Assembly (NCBI RefSeq): GCF_000805455.1
Contig: NZ_JSUS01000001.1
Coordinates: 372,001-436,000 of the forward strand
Source of the DNA: Acinetobacter sp. A47
Lineage (GTDB): Bacteria > Pseudomonadota > Gammaproteobacteria > Pseudomonadales > Moraxellaceae
Direction: 5' to 3'
Length of the DNA: 64,000 nucleotides
The notes below the pieces were generated by a model. The model was not told the origin of the DNA. It did no database searches and was given only the letters and a program-made list of their open reading frames with translations. This document shows, one piece after another, positions 8,625-15,569 of this stretch. The position numbers and the translations under genes are program-made. Positions within the stretch are counted from its first letter, which is position 1; the number at the start of each line of letters is the position of its first letter.

Positions 8625-10205
8625 ATGGCAACAAATTGGAATGCGATTTTAAGTAACGCAAATAGCTTGGCTGACATTTTAATGATTTTAAGAAAAGTTC
8701 TAGGAAGTCTAGAATTTAAGGCTGATTTAACAACTATTGACGAAGCTATCGACGAAATTAATAACATTAAAAGTGATGTTAAAGATGAGATCGAATATTT
8801 CCAAAAAATTATTAAAGAATCCATTGAAAGTGGCCTATATGTTCCTTTTGCCAAGCAGACGGATTTGCTTGCTTATGTGCCGGATGCGGAGCCAGTTGTT
8901 GGGAAAGCATTTGATACATCTAAGGTATGGATCTGGGAGACACGTGCACCTGATACCACACCTAAATGGCATGACACTGGCCTAAGTGAGCTTGATCAAG
9001 CTATTAATCGCGTGCAGCAACAGTTACCCAATGCTGTATCCAATTCAAACAATATCATCACGATCACTGATGAAAATGGTATTCCTACCTGGCTTGCTGC
9101 AGATAGTAACGGTGGAATCCCATCATCCTCATTAAGTGCGATCCAGAAGGCCCAAGCTTTTGCTTCAAGCAAAACCCCCGGGCTTGTTTTTACTGATGAG
9201 AACGGGGTTCTTTATGATTTGCGGCTTAATCCGGATGGAACGTTTAGCGACCAGACCAAAGATGCTTTAGGTGGATCGACCAAGTTTTCAAAGAATGATT
9301 TTTATCTGGACAGTGATAATGTCCTAAAAAAATTGGAAGCAGTACGAGGTAAGGCTGCAATTTTTGGATCGTCGACAATGGGTTTGATGCAGCCGGTGAT
9401 TGCGGCAATGCTACAGCAAAGTTTTGCATTCCAGGACATTTTACAGGGCGGCCGCAGTGGTGAACGTATTGAACAGATCGCGAACCGGTTCGGGGCCATC
9501 CCAGTAAAACTAAAATTTGCAAACGATAAAATCAATGCAAATGGTGCGACCAATGTATCCGTTAACTTTGATGGCCTGACAAATATGCCAACGGCCAGCT
9601 CAACACTGGCTACACCCGGTTACGTCCGTATAAACAACCAGAATATCCAAGGAACATTTTCATATAGTTCCTCGGATTCTTCATTCCGGTTCACACGGGC
9701 TACAGCTGGTGCAGAAATTGTTGCACTGGATGAGTATGAGTTTATAGCAGACTGGACCAGCTATTCAGATGCCGGCCTTATTATTATTAATGCAGGAAAG
9801 AATAACGTTGGTTATGGTGACGCGCATGGAACAGCGGAATATATTGCTGATGCAACACTCAGAATGTTCAAGCATATTCAGCCATTAGCGAAAAAAGTAG
9901 TCGTAGCTTCTCACTACGCAAATACGACATCAACTGATGCGTTATTGAAGATAGTGAATGATACCAATGAGTATTATCGCAAACAGTATGGTGGGTTGTA
10001 CTTCGACATGAATGCATATCTGATGAGTGCTCAGGTCTGGGTAGATACTGCTATTACCCCCAATGCTGATGATCTACAAAAGCAAAGCGAAGGACGTTTA
10101 CCGTTATCTCTAAGCCGAGATACTGGCGCACATTTAAATGACACGGCAAATACTGCAGTTGTGGCAAAACTTAAACAATTTATTTTAGAAAAAGGGTGGT
10201 TCTAA
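8625..10205 (+). CDS. Tail fibre/tailspike with SGNH-type esterase domain
   Basis: A 526-residue fibre. The N-terminal ~100 residues contain a helical rod (DEAIDEINNIKSDVKDEIEY) and an attachment-like PVVGKAFDTSKVWIWE segment. Residues about 240-526 look like an SGNH hydrolase: block I is IFGSSTMG with the probable nucleophile Ser near residue 248; block II lies in GGRSGERIEQI; block III is INAGKNNVG near 387 with the Asn; block V is DTGAHLND near 500 with the His. The Asp-His spacing is one residue longer than the usual DxxH, so the acid partner is uncertain. SGNH domains on Acinetobacter phage spikes are known to remove O-acetyl groups from capsule or surface polysaccharide. That function is inferred here. 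A good GGAG precedes the ATG. Confidence 0.78.
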   Translation: MATNWNAILSNANSLADILMILRKVLGSLEFKADLTTIDEAIDEINNIKSDVKDEIEYFQKIIKESIESGLYVPFAKQTDLLAYVPDAEPVVGKAFDTSKVWIWETRAPDTTPKWHDTGLSELDQAINRVQQQLPNAVSNSNNIITITDENGIPTWLAADSNGGIPSSSLSAIQKAQAFASSKTPGLVFTDENGVLYDLRLNPDGTFSDQTKDALGGSTKFSKNDFYLDSDNVLKKLEAVRGKAAIFGSSTMGLMQPVIAAMLQQSFAFQDILQGGRSGERIEQIANRFGAIPVKLKFANDKINANGATNVSVNFDGLTNMPTASSTLATPGYVRINNQNIQGTFSYSSSDSSFRFTRATAGAEIVALDEYEFIADWTSYSDAGLIIINAGKNNVGYGDAHGTAEYIADATLRMFKHIQPLAKKVVVASHYANTTSTDALLKIVNDTNEYYRKQYGGLYFDMNAYLMSAQVWVDTAITPNADDLQKQSEGRLPLSLSRDTGAHLNDTANTAVVAKLKQFILEKGWF

Positions 10206-10921
10206 TGGGCTTAATCATTTCAGCTAATGGCATTATTCAATCAAGTGCACCGCGTAATGTCGTATCGCAAATTACCGCAGATGTTCTGGCATTAATGGAT
10301 GCCCGTTACTTTACTGCCGATCATGCCATTGGATCTACAATTAACCAGGTAACTGTACACGGCAACCAGAAAACTGATTATCGCTATTTACGCGCATCCA
10401 CCAATACAAACAATCCAAATCCACCGAAACTGGATACAGATGTCAGTTTACGGTTTGATTTGACTAATAGTTTGCGAACCAATACTTATGAGGATATTGC
10501 CTCAGATTTTACATTTGTACATGTTGTTAAACTTGATGCTGCGAGTATCTCGGGGGTATTCTTCCGGATCGGTGATGCAACAGATGCAACAACAAGTAAA
10601 ACACTTTATTTCAATGCGACTAATAAAACGGTATCACTTCGCCAGAATTTAACAATCATTGCAACCGATACCATTTCTTTGGATAAATACATCCCGATTA
10701 TTGTTAGCTGTTCAGCCAATAAAACCAGCTTGCTCATCAATAATATGATTATCGATGGTCCAGCAATCAGCAATAAAAATCGATACTACCAGCTTATGTC
10801 GGCAGACGATCCGAATCGACCTGTTGGGAATCTAAAATACTTCAGTATGTATAAAGGAGCAGCCTCATACGACGAAATGTTTAAATTACAGCAAATTTTA
10901 AAACAGAATTTCAGTCTCTAA
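10205..10921 (+). CDS. Phage tail-fibre-associated protein, possibly lectin-like
   Basis: About 238 residues, beginning at the ATG that overlaps the preceding stop (TAATG). The sequence is beta-rich. Its second half (SDFTFVHVVKLDAAS, VFFRIGDATD, KYIPIIVSCSANKTSLLINN, NLKYFSMYKGAASYDEMFKL) has the rhythm of concanavalin A/LamG-like domains, which often end in a short helix like LQQILKQNF. It may bind the same surface glycan that the SGNH fibre modifies, or act as its accessory. No catalytic motif is visible. The family call is weak; the phage origin and translational coupling are clear. Confidence 0.6.
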   Translation: MGLIISANGIIQSSAPRNVVSQITADVLALMDARYFTADHAIGSTINQVTVHGNQKTDYRYLRASTNTNNPNPPKLDTDVSLRFDLTNSLRTNTYEDIASDFTFVHVVKLDAASISGVFFRIGDATDATTSKTLYFNATNKTVSLRQNLTIIATDTISLDKYIPIIVSCSANKTSLLINNMIIDGPAISNKNRYYQLMSADDPNRPVGNLKYFSMYKGAASYDEMFKLQQILKQNFSL

Positions 10922-10953
10922 TCACTGAAACAAACAGCTCAAAATAATTTTAT

Positions 10954-10976
10954 AGCCCTGAAATAAGGGCTTTTTT
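10954..10976 (+). terminator. Terminator before the lysis cassette
   Basis: AGCCCT-gaaata-AGGGCT followed by a T-run, closing the tail-fibre transcript just ahead of the first lysis gene. Confidence 0.8.
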
Positions 10977-10994
10977 CATTTCTGGAGACAGGAA

Positions 10995-11276
10995 ATGCAA
11001 GAACAAGCAGCAAGCGCGGTTGAAGCTGCTACAAACACAATCGCAGCAACAGCACCAAAAGTATCTTATATGTCAGCGGGGGCATCTGTGGCAGCGTATG
11101 CAGCAAGCATTGATTGGGCGGTATGGTTCTCGGTCGTTATTGGTGTGATCTCATTTTTCACAACGTTGTACTTTAAACGCCGTGATGACAAGCGTGCACA
11201 AGAGATCCATGAATTGCGTAAGAAGCAATATGAACAAACGAAAGAACGGATAAAAGGGGATTGTGATGACAAGTGA
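10995..11276 (+). CDS. Putative holin
   Basis: A 93-residue protein with an Ala-rich N-terminus, one clear membrane segment (about residues 38-58, WAVWFSVVIGVISFFTTLYF), and a strongly charged C-terminal helix (KRRDDKRAQEIHELRKKQ). Size, topology and position just before a second small membrane protein and an endolysin fit a phage holin. No holin family can be named with confidence from sequence alone. It overlaps the next gene by about 11 bases. A GGAGACAGGAA Shine-Dalgarno precedes the ATG. Confidence 0.65.
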   Translation: MQEQAASAVEAATNTIAATAPKVSYMSAGASVAAYAASIDWAVWFSVVIGVISFFTTLYFKRRDDKRAQEIHELRKKQYEQTKERIKGDCDDK

Positions 11277-11487
11277 ACAGACCAGGGCTTATCTGGCCTT
11301 TGCACTCGTAGGGCTGATGTTTGTATTGGTGATTGCTTTATTTTTTGTGGATATGCCCCGGGAAAACAGCAACCTCATCAACACAGCCTTAGGTTTCATT
11401 GCCGGCGCAATGACAACGGCCTGCGGGTTCTATTTCGGTGGTTCGGAGCAGGAAAAGAAAAAAGATAAAGACAGTCCAAGTCAGTAA
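11266..11487 (+). CDS. Small two-helix membrane protein of the lysis cassette
   Basis: About 73 residues with two membrane segments (LAFALVGLMFVLVIALFFV and INTALGFIAGAMTTACGFYF) and a Lys-rich tail ending KKKDKDSPSQ. It starts inside the preceding gene, at GTG 11263 or ATG 11266, behind an AAGGGGA Shine-Dalgarno. It could be the holin itself, with the upstream protein as antiholin, or a second holin component. The order of the two functions cannot be decided from sequence. Confidence 0.6.
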   Translation: MTSEQTRAYLAFALVGLMFVLVIALFFVDMPRENSNLINTALGFIAGAMTTACGFYFGGSEQEKKKDKDSPSQ

Positions 11488-11506
11488 TTATCATTTTATC
11501 AACATG

Positions 11507-11528
11507 ACCGCCTTAGGGCGGTTTTTTT
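11507..11528 (+). terminator. Terminator before the endolysin gene
   Basis: ACCGCC-ttag-GGCGGT followed by seven T. The endolysin ribosome-binding site (AAGGAAAGG) comes right after it. Confidence 0.85.
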
Positions 11529-11545
11529 ATGCGTAAGGAAAGGTA

Positions 11546-12127
11546 ATGGGTATTCAAAATTTACAGAAAGCATTGGGCATTAATGACGATGGTATCGTTG
11601 GCCGTGGCACGCTGACAGCCTTATTCAAGAAACTAGGTGCACCCCATGCACGGGCAGAAGAATTGGCACTTGCTGCGAACGTACACATGCGTACATATCA
11701 TATTTTAGATAATGATCTACGTCTGGCACATTTCATGGCCCAGCTGGCACATGAATCCGGCAACTTTCGTTATATGGAAGAGATTGCCAGTGGCAGAGCA
11801 TACGAGGGGCGTAAGGATCTAGGCAACACTGAAAAAGGGGACGGTACGCGATACAAAGGCCGTGGACCGATCCAGTTAACTGGCCGGGCCAATTACCGTA
11901 AATATGGTCGAGCTCTCGGCATCGACTTTGAGAATAATCCAGAGATCGTGGCATTACCGAGCATAGGGTTACTGGTGGCATGCAAATACTGGGCAGATAA
12001 TGGGCTGAATGAGCTGGCCGATAAGGATGATATCAACCTCATTACACGCCGTATTAATGGCGGTTACAATGGTCTGGATGATCGTAAAACAAAGTTAAGC
12101 ACGATGAAAAATATGTTGGGAAAGTAA
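11546..12127 (+). CDS. Endolysin, glycoside hydrolase family 19 type
   Basis: A 193-residue lysozyme/chitinase-like endolysin that would cleave the glycan strand of peptidoglycan. The catalytic Glu is expected in AQLAHESGNF (about residue 70), and the conserved substrate-cleft motif RYKGRGPIQLTGRANYRKYG follows near 110. The first ~30 residues (LQKALGINDDGIVGRGTLTA) look like a short peptidoglycan-binding helical segment. No signal peptide is present, so release depends on the holin. The gene ends with GGG AAA G immediately before TAA, which is a perfect -1 slippery heptamer in the reading frame (see the next entry). Confidence 0.9.
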   Translation: MGIQNLQKALGINDDGIVGRGTLTALFKKLGAPHARAEELALAANVHMRTYHILDNDLRLAHFMAQLAHESGNFRYMEEIASGRAYEGRKDLGNTEKGDGTRYKGRGPIQLTGRANYRKYGRALGIDFENNPEIVALPSIGLLVACKYWADNGLNELADKDDINLITRRINGGYNGLDDRKTKLSTMKNMLGK

Positions 12128-12258
12128 CCCGGCATTACTGCAGGCGTTCGCCAGTATCCATTGCACTAAGTCTTGCAGTATTGATACTTTTGCCAGGATG
12201 CACGGCGCATACGATCAACAATAATATTCAGGTAGGAATATGTGTAAAAGCGCTTTGA
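12118..12258 (+). pseudogene. Lipobox-containing frame after the endolysin: relic spanin or -1 frameshift extension
   Basis: In the -1 frame relative to the endolysin, an open frame runs past the endolysin stop to 12258. It encodes a hydrophobic stretch (SIALSLAVLILLPGC) that ends in a lipobox-like LLPGC followed by TAHTINNNIQVG. This resembles a short outer-membrane spanin lipoprotein. There is no ATG, GTG or TTG ahead of it in frame. The heptamer at 12118-12124 (G GGA AAG), directly before the endolysin stop, is of the same type as the one used for the lambda gpG-gpGT frameshift. Slippage would append about 44 residues to the endolysin. The alternative is a spanin gene that has lost its start. 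Which is right is unresolved. Confidence 0.4.
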
Positions 12259-12373
12259 TATTATTGTTTGATTGGCATTATCTTCCAAAAGAAAATTTTG
12301 GCCACAAGATCTGCAGCTGAGATCTGGGCGAACGGTCGACAACTTAACTTATTGAAAAATATATAAACCAAAA

Positions 12374-12404
12374 AAAATGCCAATTTTTATGGATTGGCAT
12401 TTTA
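12374..12404. terminator. Bidirectional terminator between lysis genes and minus-strand module
   Basis: AAATGCCAAT and ATTGGCATTT flank a loop, with A-runs on one side and T-runs on the other. It separates the plus-strand late genes from the convergent minus-strand genes. The rest of 12259-12426 has no convincing gene; it contains two AGATCT boxes around GCAGCTG near 12307. Confidence 0.75.
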
Positions 12405-12426
12405 TTACATTGAAAGAGATTCTACT

Positions 12427-12606
12427 TTAACCAGTTATAGGACTGGACATGCAAAGTATTGTATAGAGCATAGGATTAGCAATATCCCATTTATACTTGG
12501 CATTTGACAATGCTTCAGCCTTGCAGGATGCTAAAAATATCCCACTTTTAAAAACCTCTAAATTTTGATCACCACTATTATAAAAACAAACTTGATATCT
12601 TTCCAT
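12427..12606 (-). CDS. Small hypothetical phage protein (59 residues)
   Basis: The frame reads MERYQVCFYNSGDQNLEVFK and continues to SSPITG before TAA. An AGAGGGA ribosome-binding site sits nine bases ahead of the ATG. The product has an N-terminal beta-strand-like start, three cysteines, and a KAEALSNAKYKW helix. It follows the 72-residue gene with a 21-base gap in the same direction, so it is probably the last gene of the integrase transcript. I recognise no family. Confidence 0.65.
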   Translation of the reverse strand: MERYQVCFYNSGDQNLEVFKSGIFLASCKAEALSNAKYKWDIANPMLYTILCMSSPITG

Positions 12607-12627
12607 TTCCAGATCCCTCTTAAGCAG

Positions 12628-12846
12628 TTAATCTACAGTTCCCACAATTGGTATTAGTTGGGGGCCAGCCAATCTAGCCTTTCCAATTATTTCAACCAGC
12701 TCATCATAAGTTAATTCAAACTTATCTTCACTATCAAAAATATATACCATATTTTTGCCTTCAAGTTCCGGCGGGCTTTCAGGTACAAATCGTTTTGGAA
12801 TAAGTATCTGTGCAAGCTGTTCATTTGTTAATTTAAATAAATGCAT
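12628..12846 (-). CDS. Small hypothetical protein (72 residues)
   Basis: The product is acidic and helical at its start (MHLFKLTNEQLAQILIPKRF), followed by a strand-like NMVYIFDSEDKFELTYDEL. The family is unknown. It lies 24 bases beyond the HNH gene and 21 before the 59-residue gene, all on the minus strand. The cluster therefore looks like cargo expressed with the integrase. AGGATA precedes the ATG. Confidence 0.6.
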   Translation of the reverse strand: MHLFKLTNEQLAQILIPKRFVPESPPELEGKNMVYIFDSEDKFELTYDELVEIIGKARLAGPQLIPIVGTVD

Positions 12847-12870
12847 GGGAGTTATCCTATCTTAGGGAGA

Positions 12871-13851
12871 TCAGACCATTAAATAAAGATCCCTTTCTGT
12901 ATATATTTTGCGTTCTCCAGTCCGGCTGTCAGAAGAAAAAATAATAAATATACTTGAAAAGGAAGTTGGAAATTTAAAGTTAAACCAAAAATTTATAATT
13001 CTGACAGAGCAGCAGTCTTTTGTATAAATTACTAATGTTTTATTTTTAGAAAAAATACTATCCAATTCGCTAATGTTTCTAATCTTCATAAAGGGGTTTT
13101 GTAATAATGTTTTTTTAAAAATATATTCTAAATTATCATTTGTATAATTAATGCTGGAATCTAAGGAACAATAAAATAGAGAATTTCTATATATATCAAA
13201 CTCTTTATTAAATATCATATTTCCAGAGTAATAAGCTAAAAACTCATAAGCAATTTTTACCGCCAATAATGCCACCATATTGAAGTTAAATGTTATGGTT
13301 CCTTCAATTTTAGGCTGCTCTATTGTTCTAGTATTTTCTTTTGCTAAATAGGGGATGTTTTTTAGTTGTTCTTCTAATTTATTTTTATTAATTTTGCGAC
13401 CCTCTTTGGCAGCTAATCTTGATATAGATTTAAATAATTCATTTTTAATTATATTTATATCTTTAACGTCTGCTGAAACTTTAAATCCATATCCACCATT
13501 TTCATGTTTATAAACTTCATATTCTGGGATTTGATAAGTTGAGAAATCATTGTTGAATCTAACAGTTCCATCGGCATGCGTATAAGTACCAGCTAGAGGG
13601 TTTATTAACTTACCTTTCTTACCTTTAATTCCATTGAAGTAGCTATAAGCCTTGAATAAAAAATTATTTGAAAGAGGGCCTTCAACTTTTACACCAAGTC
13701 TGCTATTACAGGCTTTACAAACATTTTTTAAAATTAACTTTCCACCAAGAAATTCAGGAACTATATGTTCTTCTGTTAATTCTGAGTTTTCATCAAGATT
13801 ATTGGGTATATTTAAGCAAATAATACATTTATCAAACTGTATTGTGTCCAT
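12871..13851 (-). CDS. HNH-type nuclease domain protein
   Basis: A 326-residue protein. Its first 50 residues form a zinc-bound HNH motif: Cys9 and Cys12 in KCIICLN, the TEEHIVPEFLGGK block with His29, and Cys45/Cys48-Asn49 in NVCKACNSRLG. The remaining ~270 residues are Lys/Asn/Ile-rich with no domain I can name (EFLAYYSGNMIFNKEFDIY). The gene starts two bases after the integrase stop, so both are expected on one transcript and translation may be coupled. It is strongly AT-rich compared with the tail genes. HNH proteins with long unknown C-terminal regions next to integrases are often anti-phage cargo or homing-type nucleases. Neither role can be shown here. Confidence 0.75.
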   Translation of the reverse strand: MDTIQFDKCIICLNIPNNLDENSELTEEHIVPEFLGGKLILKNVCKACNSRLGVKVEGPLSNNFLFKAYSYFNGIKGKKGKLINPLAGTYTHADGTVRFNNDFSTYQIPEYEVYKHENGGYGFKVSADVKDINIIKNELFKSISRLAAKEGRKINKNKLEEQLKNIPYLAKENTRTIEQPKIEGTITFNFNMVALLAVKIAYEFLAYYSGNMIFNKEFDIYRNSLFYCSLDSSINYTNDNLEYIFKKTLLQNPFMKIRNISELDSIFSKNKTLVIYTKDCCSVRIINFWFNFKFPTSFSSIFIIFSSDSRTGERKIYTERDLYLMV

Positions 13852-13853
13852 AT

Positions 13854-15467
13854 TTATACATCTTTCTCTATGTGATAGTGATCTTCAAAATAGTAGTCAT
13901 TAGAAATATCTAACCATGCAGTAAGTTCTTGATCAAACTCTAAAACACGGTTCTTAAACAACCGAATCACACGGTTATTTTTAAAACCAAAGTGTGAGGC
14001 TTCATTTGGTAATTGAGACCAATCTACAGTGCCATTTTCAGCGAACCAGTCTTCCCAGGCTATTTGAATCTCTTTGATATAAAATTCCTGTTTTACTTTA
14101 TTCCAAGCAAATGGATGTTCAGTCTGCATTTTAGTTACATGCTTACGGATGAAGTATTTATTTTGTTTGTGCTCATCAATGAATGCCTGAATTTGCCCCT
14201 CAAGGAAAGGGTAAGGCACCGTTATAGTATCATCCCTTGCAACTTCAAAAGCTTCAAAAGCATCCATTTCAGAATACGACCGTTGTGTTTTATTCCATTC
14301 TTTATAATGATTTTTGTAGGTAGCCTCAGCTACACTCATTGCTTCGGCAAAGTCTAACCTGTGTTCACCACGTTTTTTTAAGTTCACGTAACGTTTTAAT
14401 GTATTCCAGGATTCATGCAGTGTGATTGTCTGCAGCTGGGGAATCGTAAAACCTTCTTCAGCGTAGCGGGTTGCTGCCTCATGTCTTAAGTCATGGAATC
14501 GCAGATCTTCAATATGTAATTGATTACATGCCCGGGTAAAATATGCTGAAACAGTTTTAGAATTTACAGGGACCAACAACTGATCACTGTATCCAAGCTC
14601 AAGTACACGTTCACGGACTTCCTTTTCCATTAATTTATTTGTAAGCATGATGGTCTTGGGTTCCATGTGAAAGTATTTATGATTACCTTCAGATCCATCC
14701 GGGTGCTTTGCATCTCGAACCAACCATTGAGTGTTATGCCGATCATAATCCGGTAACCGCAAAGAGCAAATTTCATCTTCCCGCCGACCAGAATAGATGG
14801 CATACCACATAATTAAATGCATCGGCACTGAACGTTTCTTTCGCATCCATTTTGAATAGAATAGTGTTGTGAGCGCTTGGAGCTCGTCAGAGGTGGGTAG
14901 ACGATCCCGAAGTTTACTTTTAGTCACGATACGGGCCTTACGCAGGCCTGTTAATGATTTATCAAATTCATCAATAACATGTTCAATATTTTTGCCCCAA
15001 ACAAATTGAGCATGAACCAGTACCGCTTTAATGTGGCTCAACTCTTTAAGTACAGTTGATGGGGCGACACCTTCAGTCCCTAAAATAGGATTACCTTTAC
15101 GTCGACCAATTGCAAAATCAGAAAAATCCTGACGGGTTAGGGAATAGATATTTTTCTCGGATAGCTCTACACTAGCGATCCGTTTTAAAGCGCCTGTTTT
15201 TGTTCTGGCGAAGCTATCAGCTTCATCTAAATATGCAGTGATGAATTCAGCCAATGTTGCCTGTTTTAATTCTTCAGCAGGATTCAGCATTTTTTCTGGA
15301 TTTATTTCGATCTCGGCCTCAGTTCTTCTAATCCATTCGTCAGCTAATGATTTTTTACTGAAAGTCTTTGATGCATTGTAAACAGGGTATCCTTCACGCT
15401 TAACACGGACTTGTGCACGGTAGCGAGTTGTGCCATCTGCTTGTGTACGTTTTGTGACTGTTCCCAT
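13854..15467 (-). CDS. int: Tyrosine recombinase, prophage integrase
   Basis: A 537-residue integrase that inserts the prophage at the dusB junction. The N-terminal part contains an AP2-like arm-binding domain (about residues 1-55: GTTRYRAQVRVKREGYPVY). A SAM-like core-binding domain follows (about 70-175). The catalytic domain has Arg228 (YSGRREDE), His325 and Arg328 (FHDLRHE), His351 (TLHESW) and nucleophile Tyr360 (LKRYVNL). About 175 residues continue after the tyrosine, much longer than usual, with an acidic Trp-rich end (AWEDWFAENGTVDW). The ATG at 15467 (MGTVTKR) fits the domain start better than an upstream in-frame start at 15509. It reads away from dusB toward the HNH gene. Confidence 0.92.
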   Translation of the reverse strand: MGTVTKRTQADGTTRYRAQVRVKREGYPVYNASKTFSKKSLADEWIRRTEAEIEINPEKMLNPAEELKQATLAEFITAYLDEADSFARTKTGALKRIASVELSEKNIYSLTRQDFSDFAIGRRKGNPILGTEGVAPSTVLKELSHIKAVLVHAQFVWGKNIEHVIDEFDKSLTGLRKARIVTKSKLRDRLPTSDELQALTTLFYSKWMRKKRSVPMHLIMWYAIYSGRREDEICSLRLPDYDRHNTQWLVRDAKHPDGSEGNHKYFHMEPKTIMLTNKLMEKEVRERVLELGYSDQLLVPVNSKTVSAYFTRACNQLHIEDLRFHDLRHEAATRYAEEGFTIPQLQTITLHESWNTLKRYVNLKKRGEHRLDFAEAMSVAEATYKNHYKEWNKTQRSYSEMDAFEAFEVARDDTITVPYPFLEGQIQAFIDEHKQNKYFIRKHVTKMQTEHPFAWNKVKQEFYIKEIQIAWEDWFAENGTVDWSQLPNEASHFGFKNNRVIRLFKNRVLEFDQELTAWLDISNDYYFEDHYHIEKDV

Positions 15468-15470
15468 TAA

Positions 15471-15560
15471 TTTGCACCACGAAAATTTTAAGGTGCAAAT
15501 AGGGTGCAACTAAAGTACATGTAAAGTCAAGAATACGCGACTAAACGAGAGTAAACGAGG
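15471..15560. other. Probable prophage attachment site with integrase arm-type repeats
   Basis: Between the integrase start and dusB there are three copies of an octamer: TTTGCACC at 15471-15478 (inverted), GGTGCAAA at 15492-15499 and GGTGCAAC at 15503-15510. Closer to dusB, TAAACGAG occurs twice exactly 10 bp apart (15542-15549 and 15552-15559). The first set looks like arm-type sites and the second like the core region. The other attachment end is outside the window, so the exact core cannot be confirmed. Confidence 0.55.
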
Positions 15561-15569
15561 TTTAAGAAA

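Noticed and set aside
1..15560. CRISPR arrays, insertion sequences or toxin-antitoxin pairs in the prophage
   Set aside because: No regularly spaced direct repeats, no transposase motifs and no recognisable toxin or antitoxin were seen.
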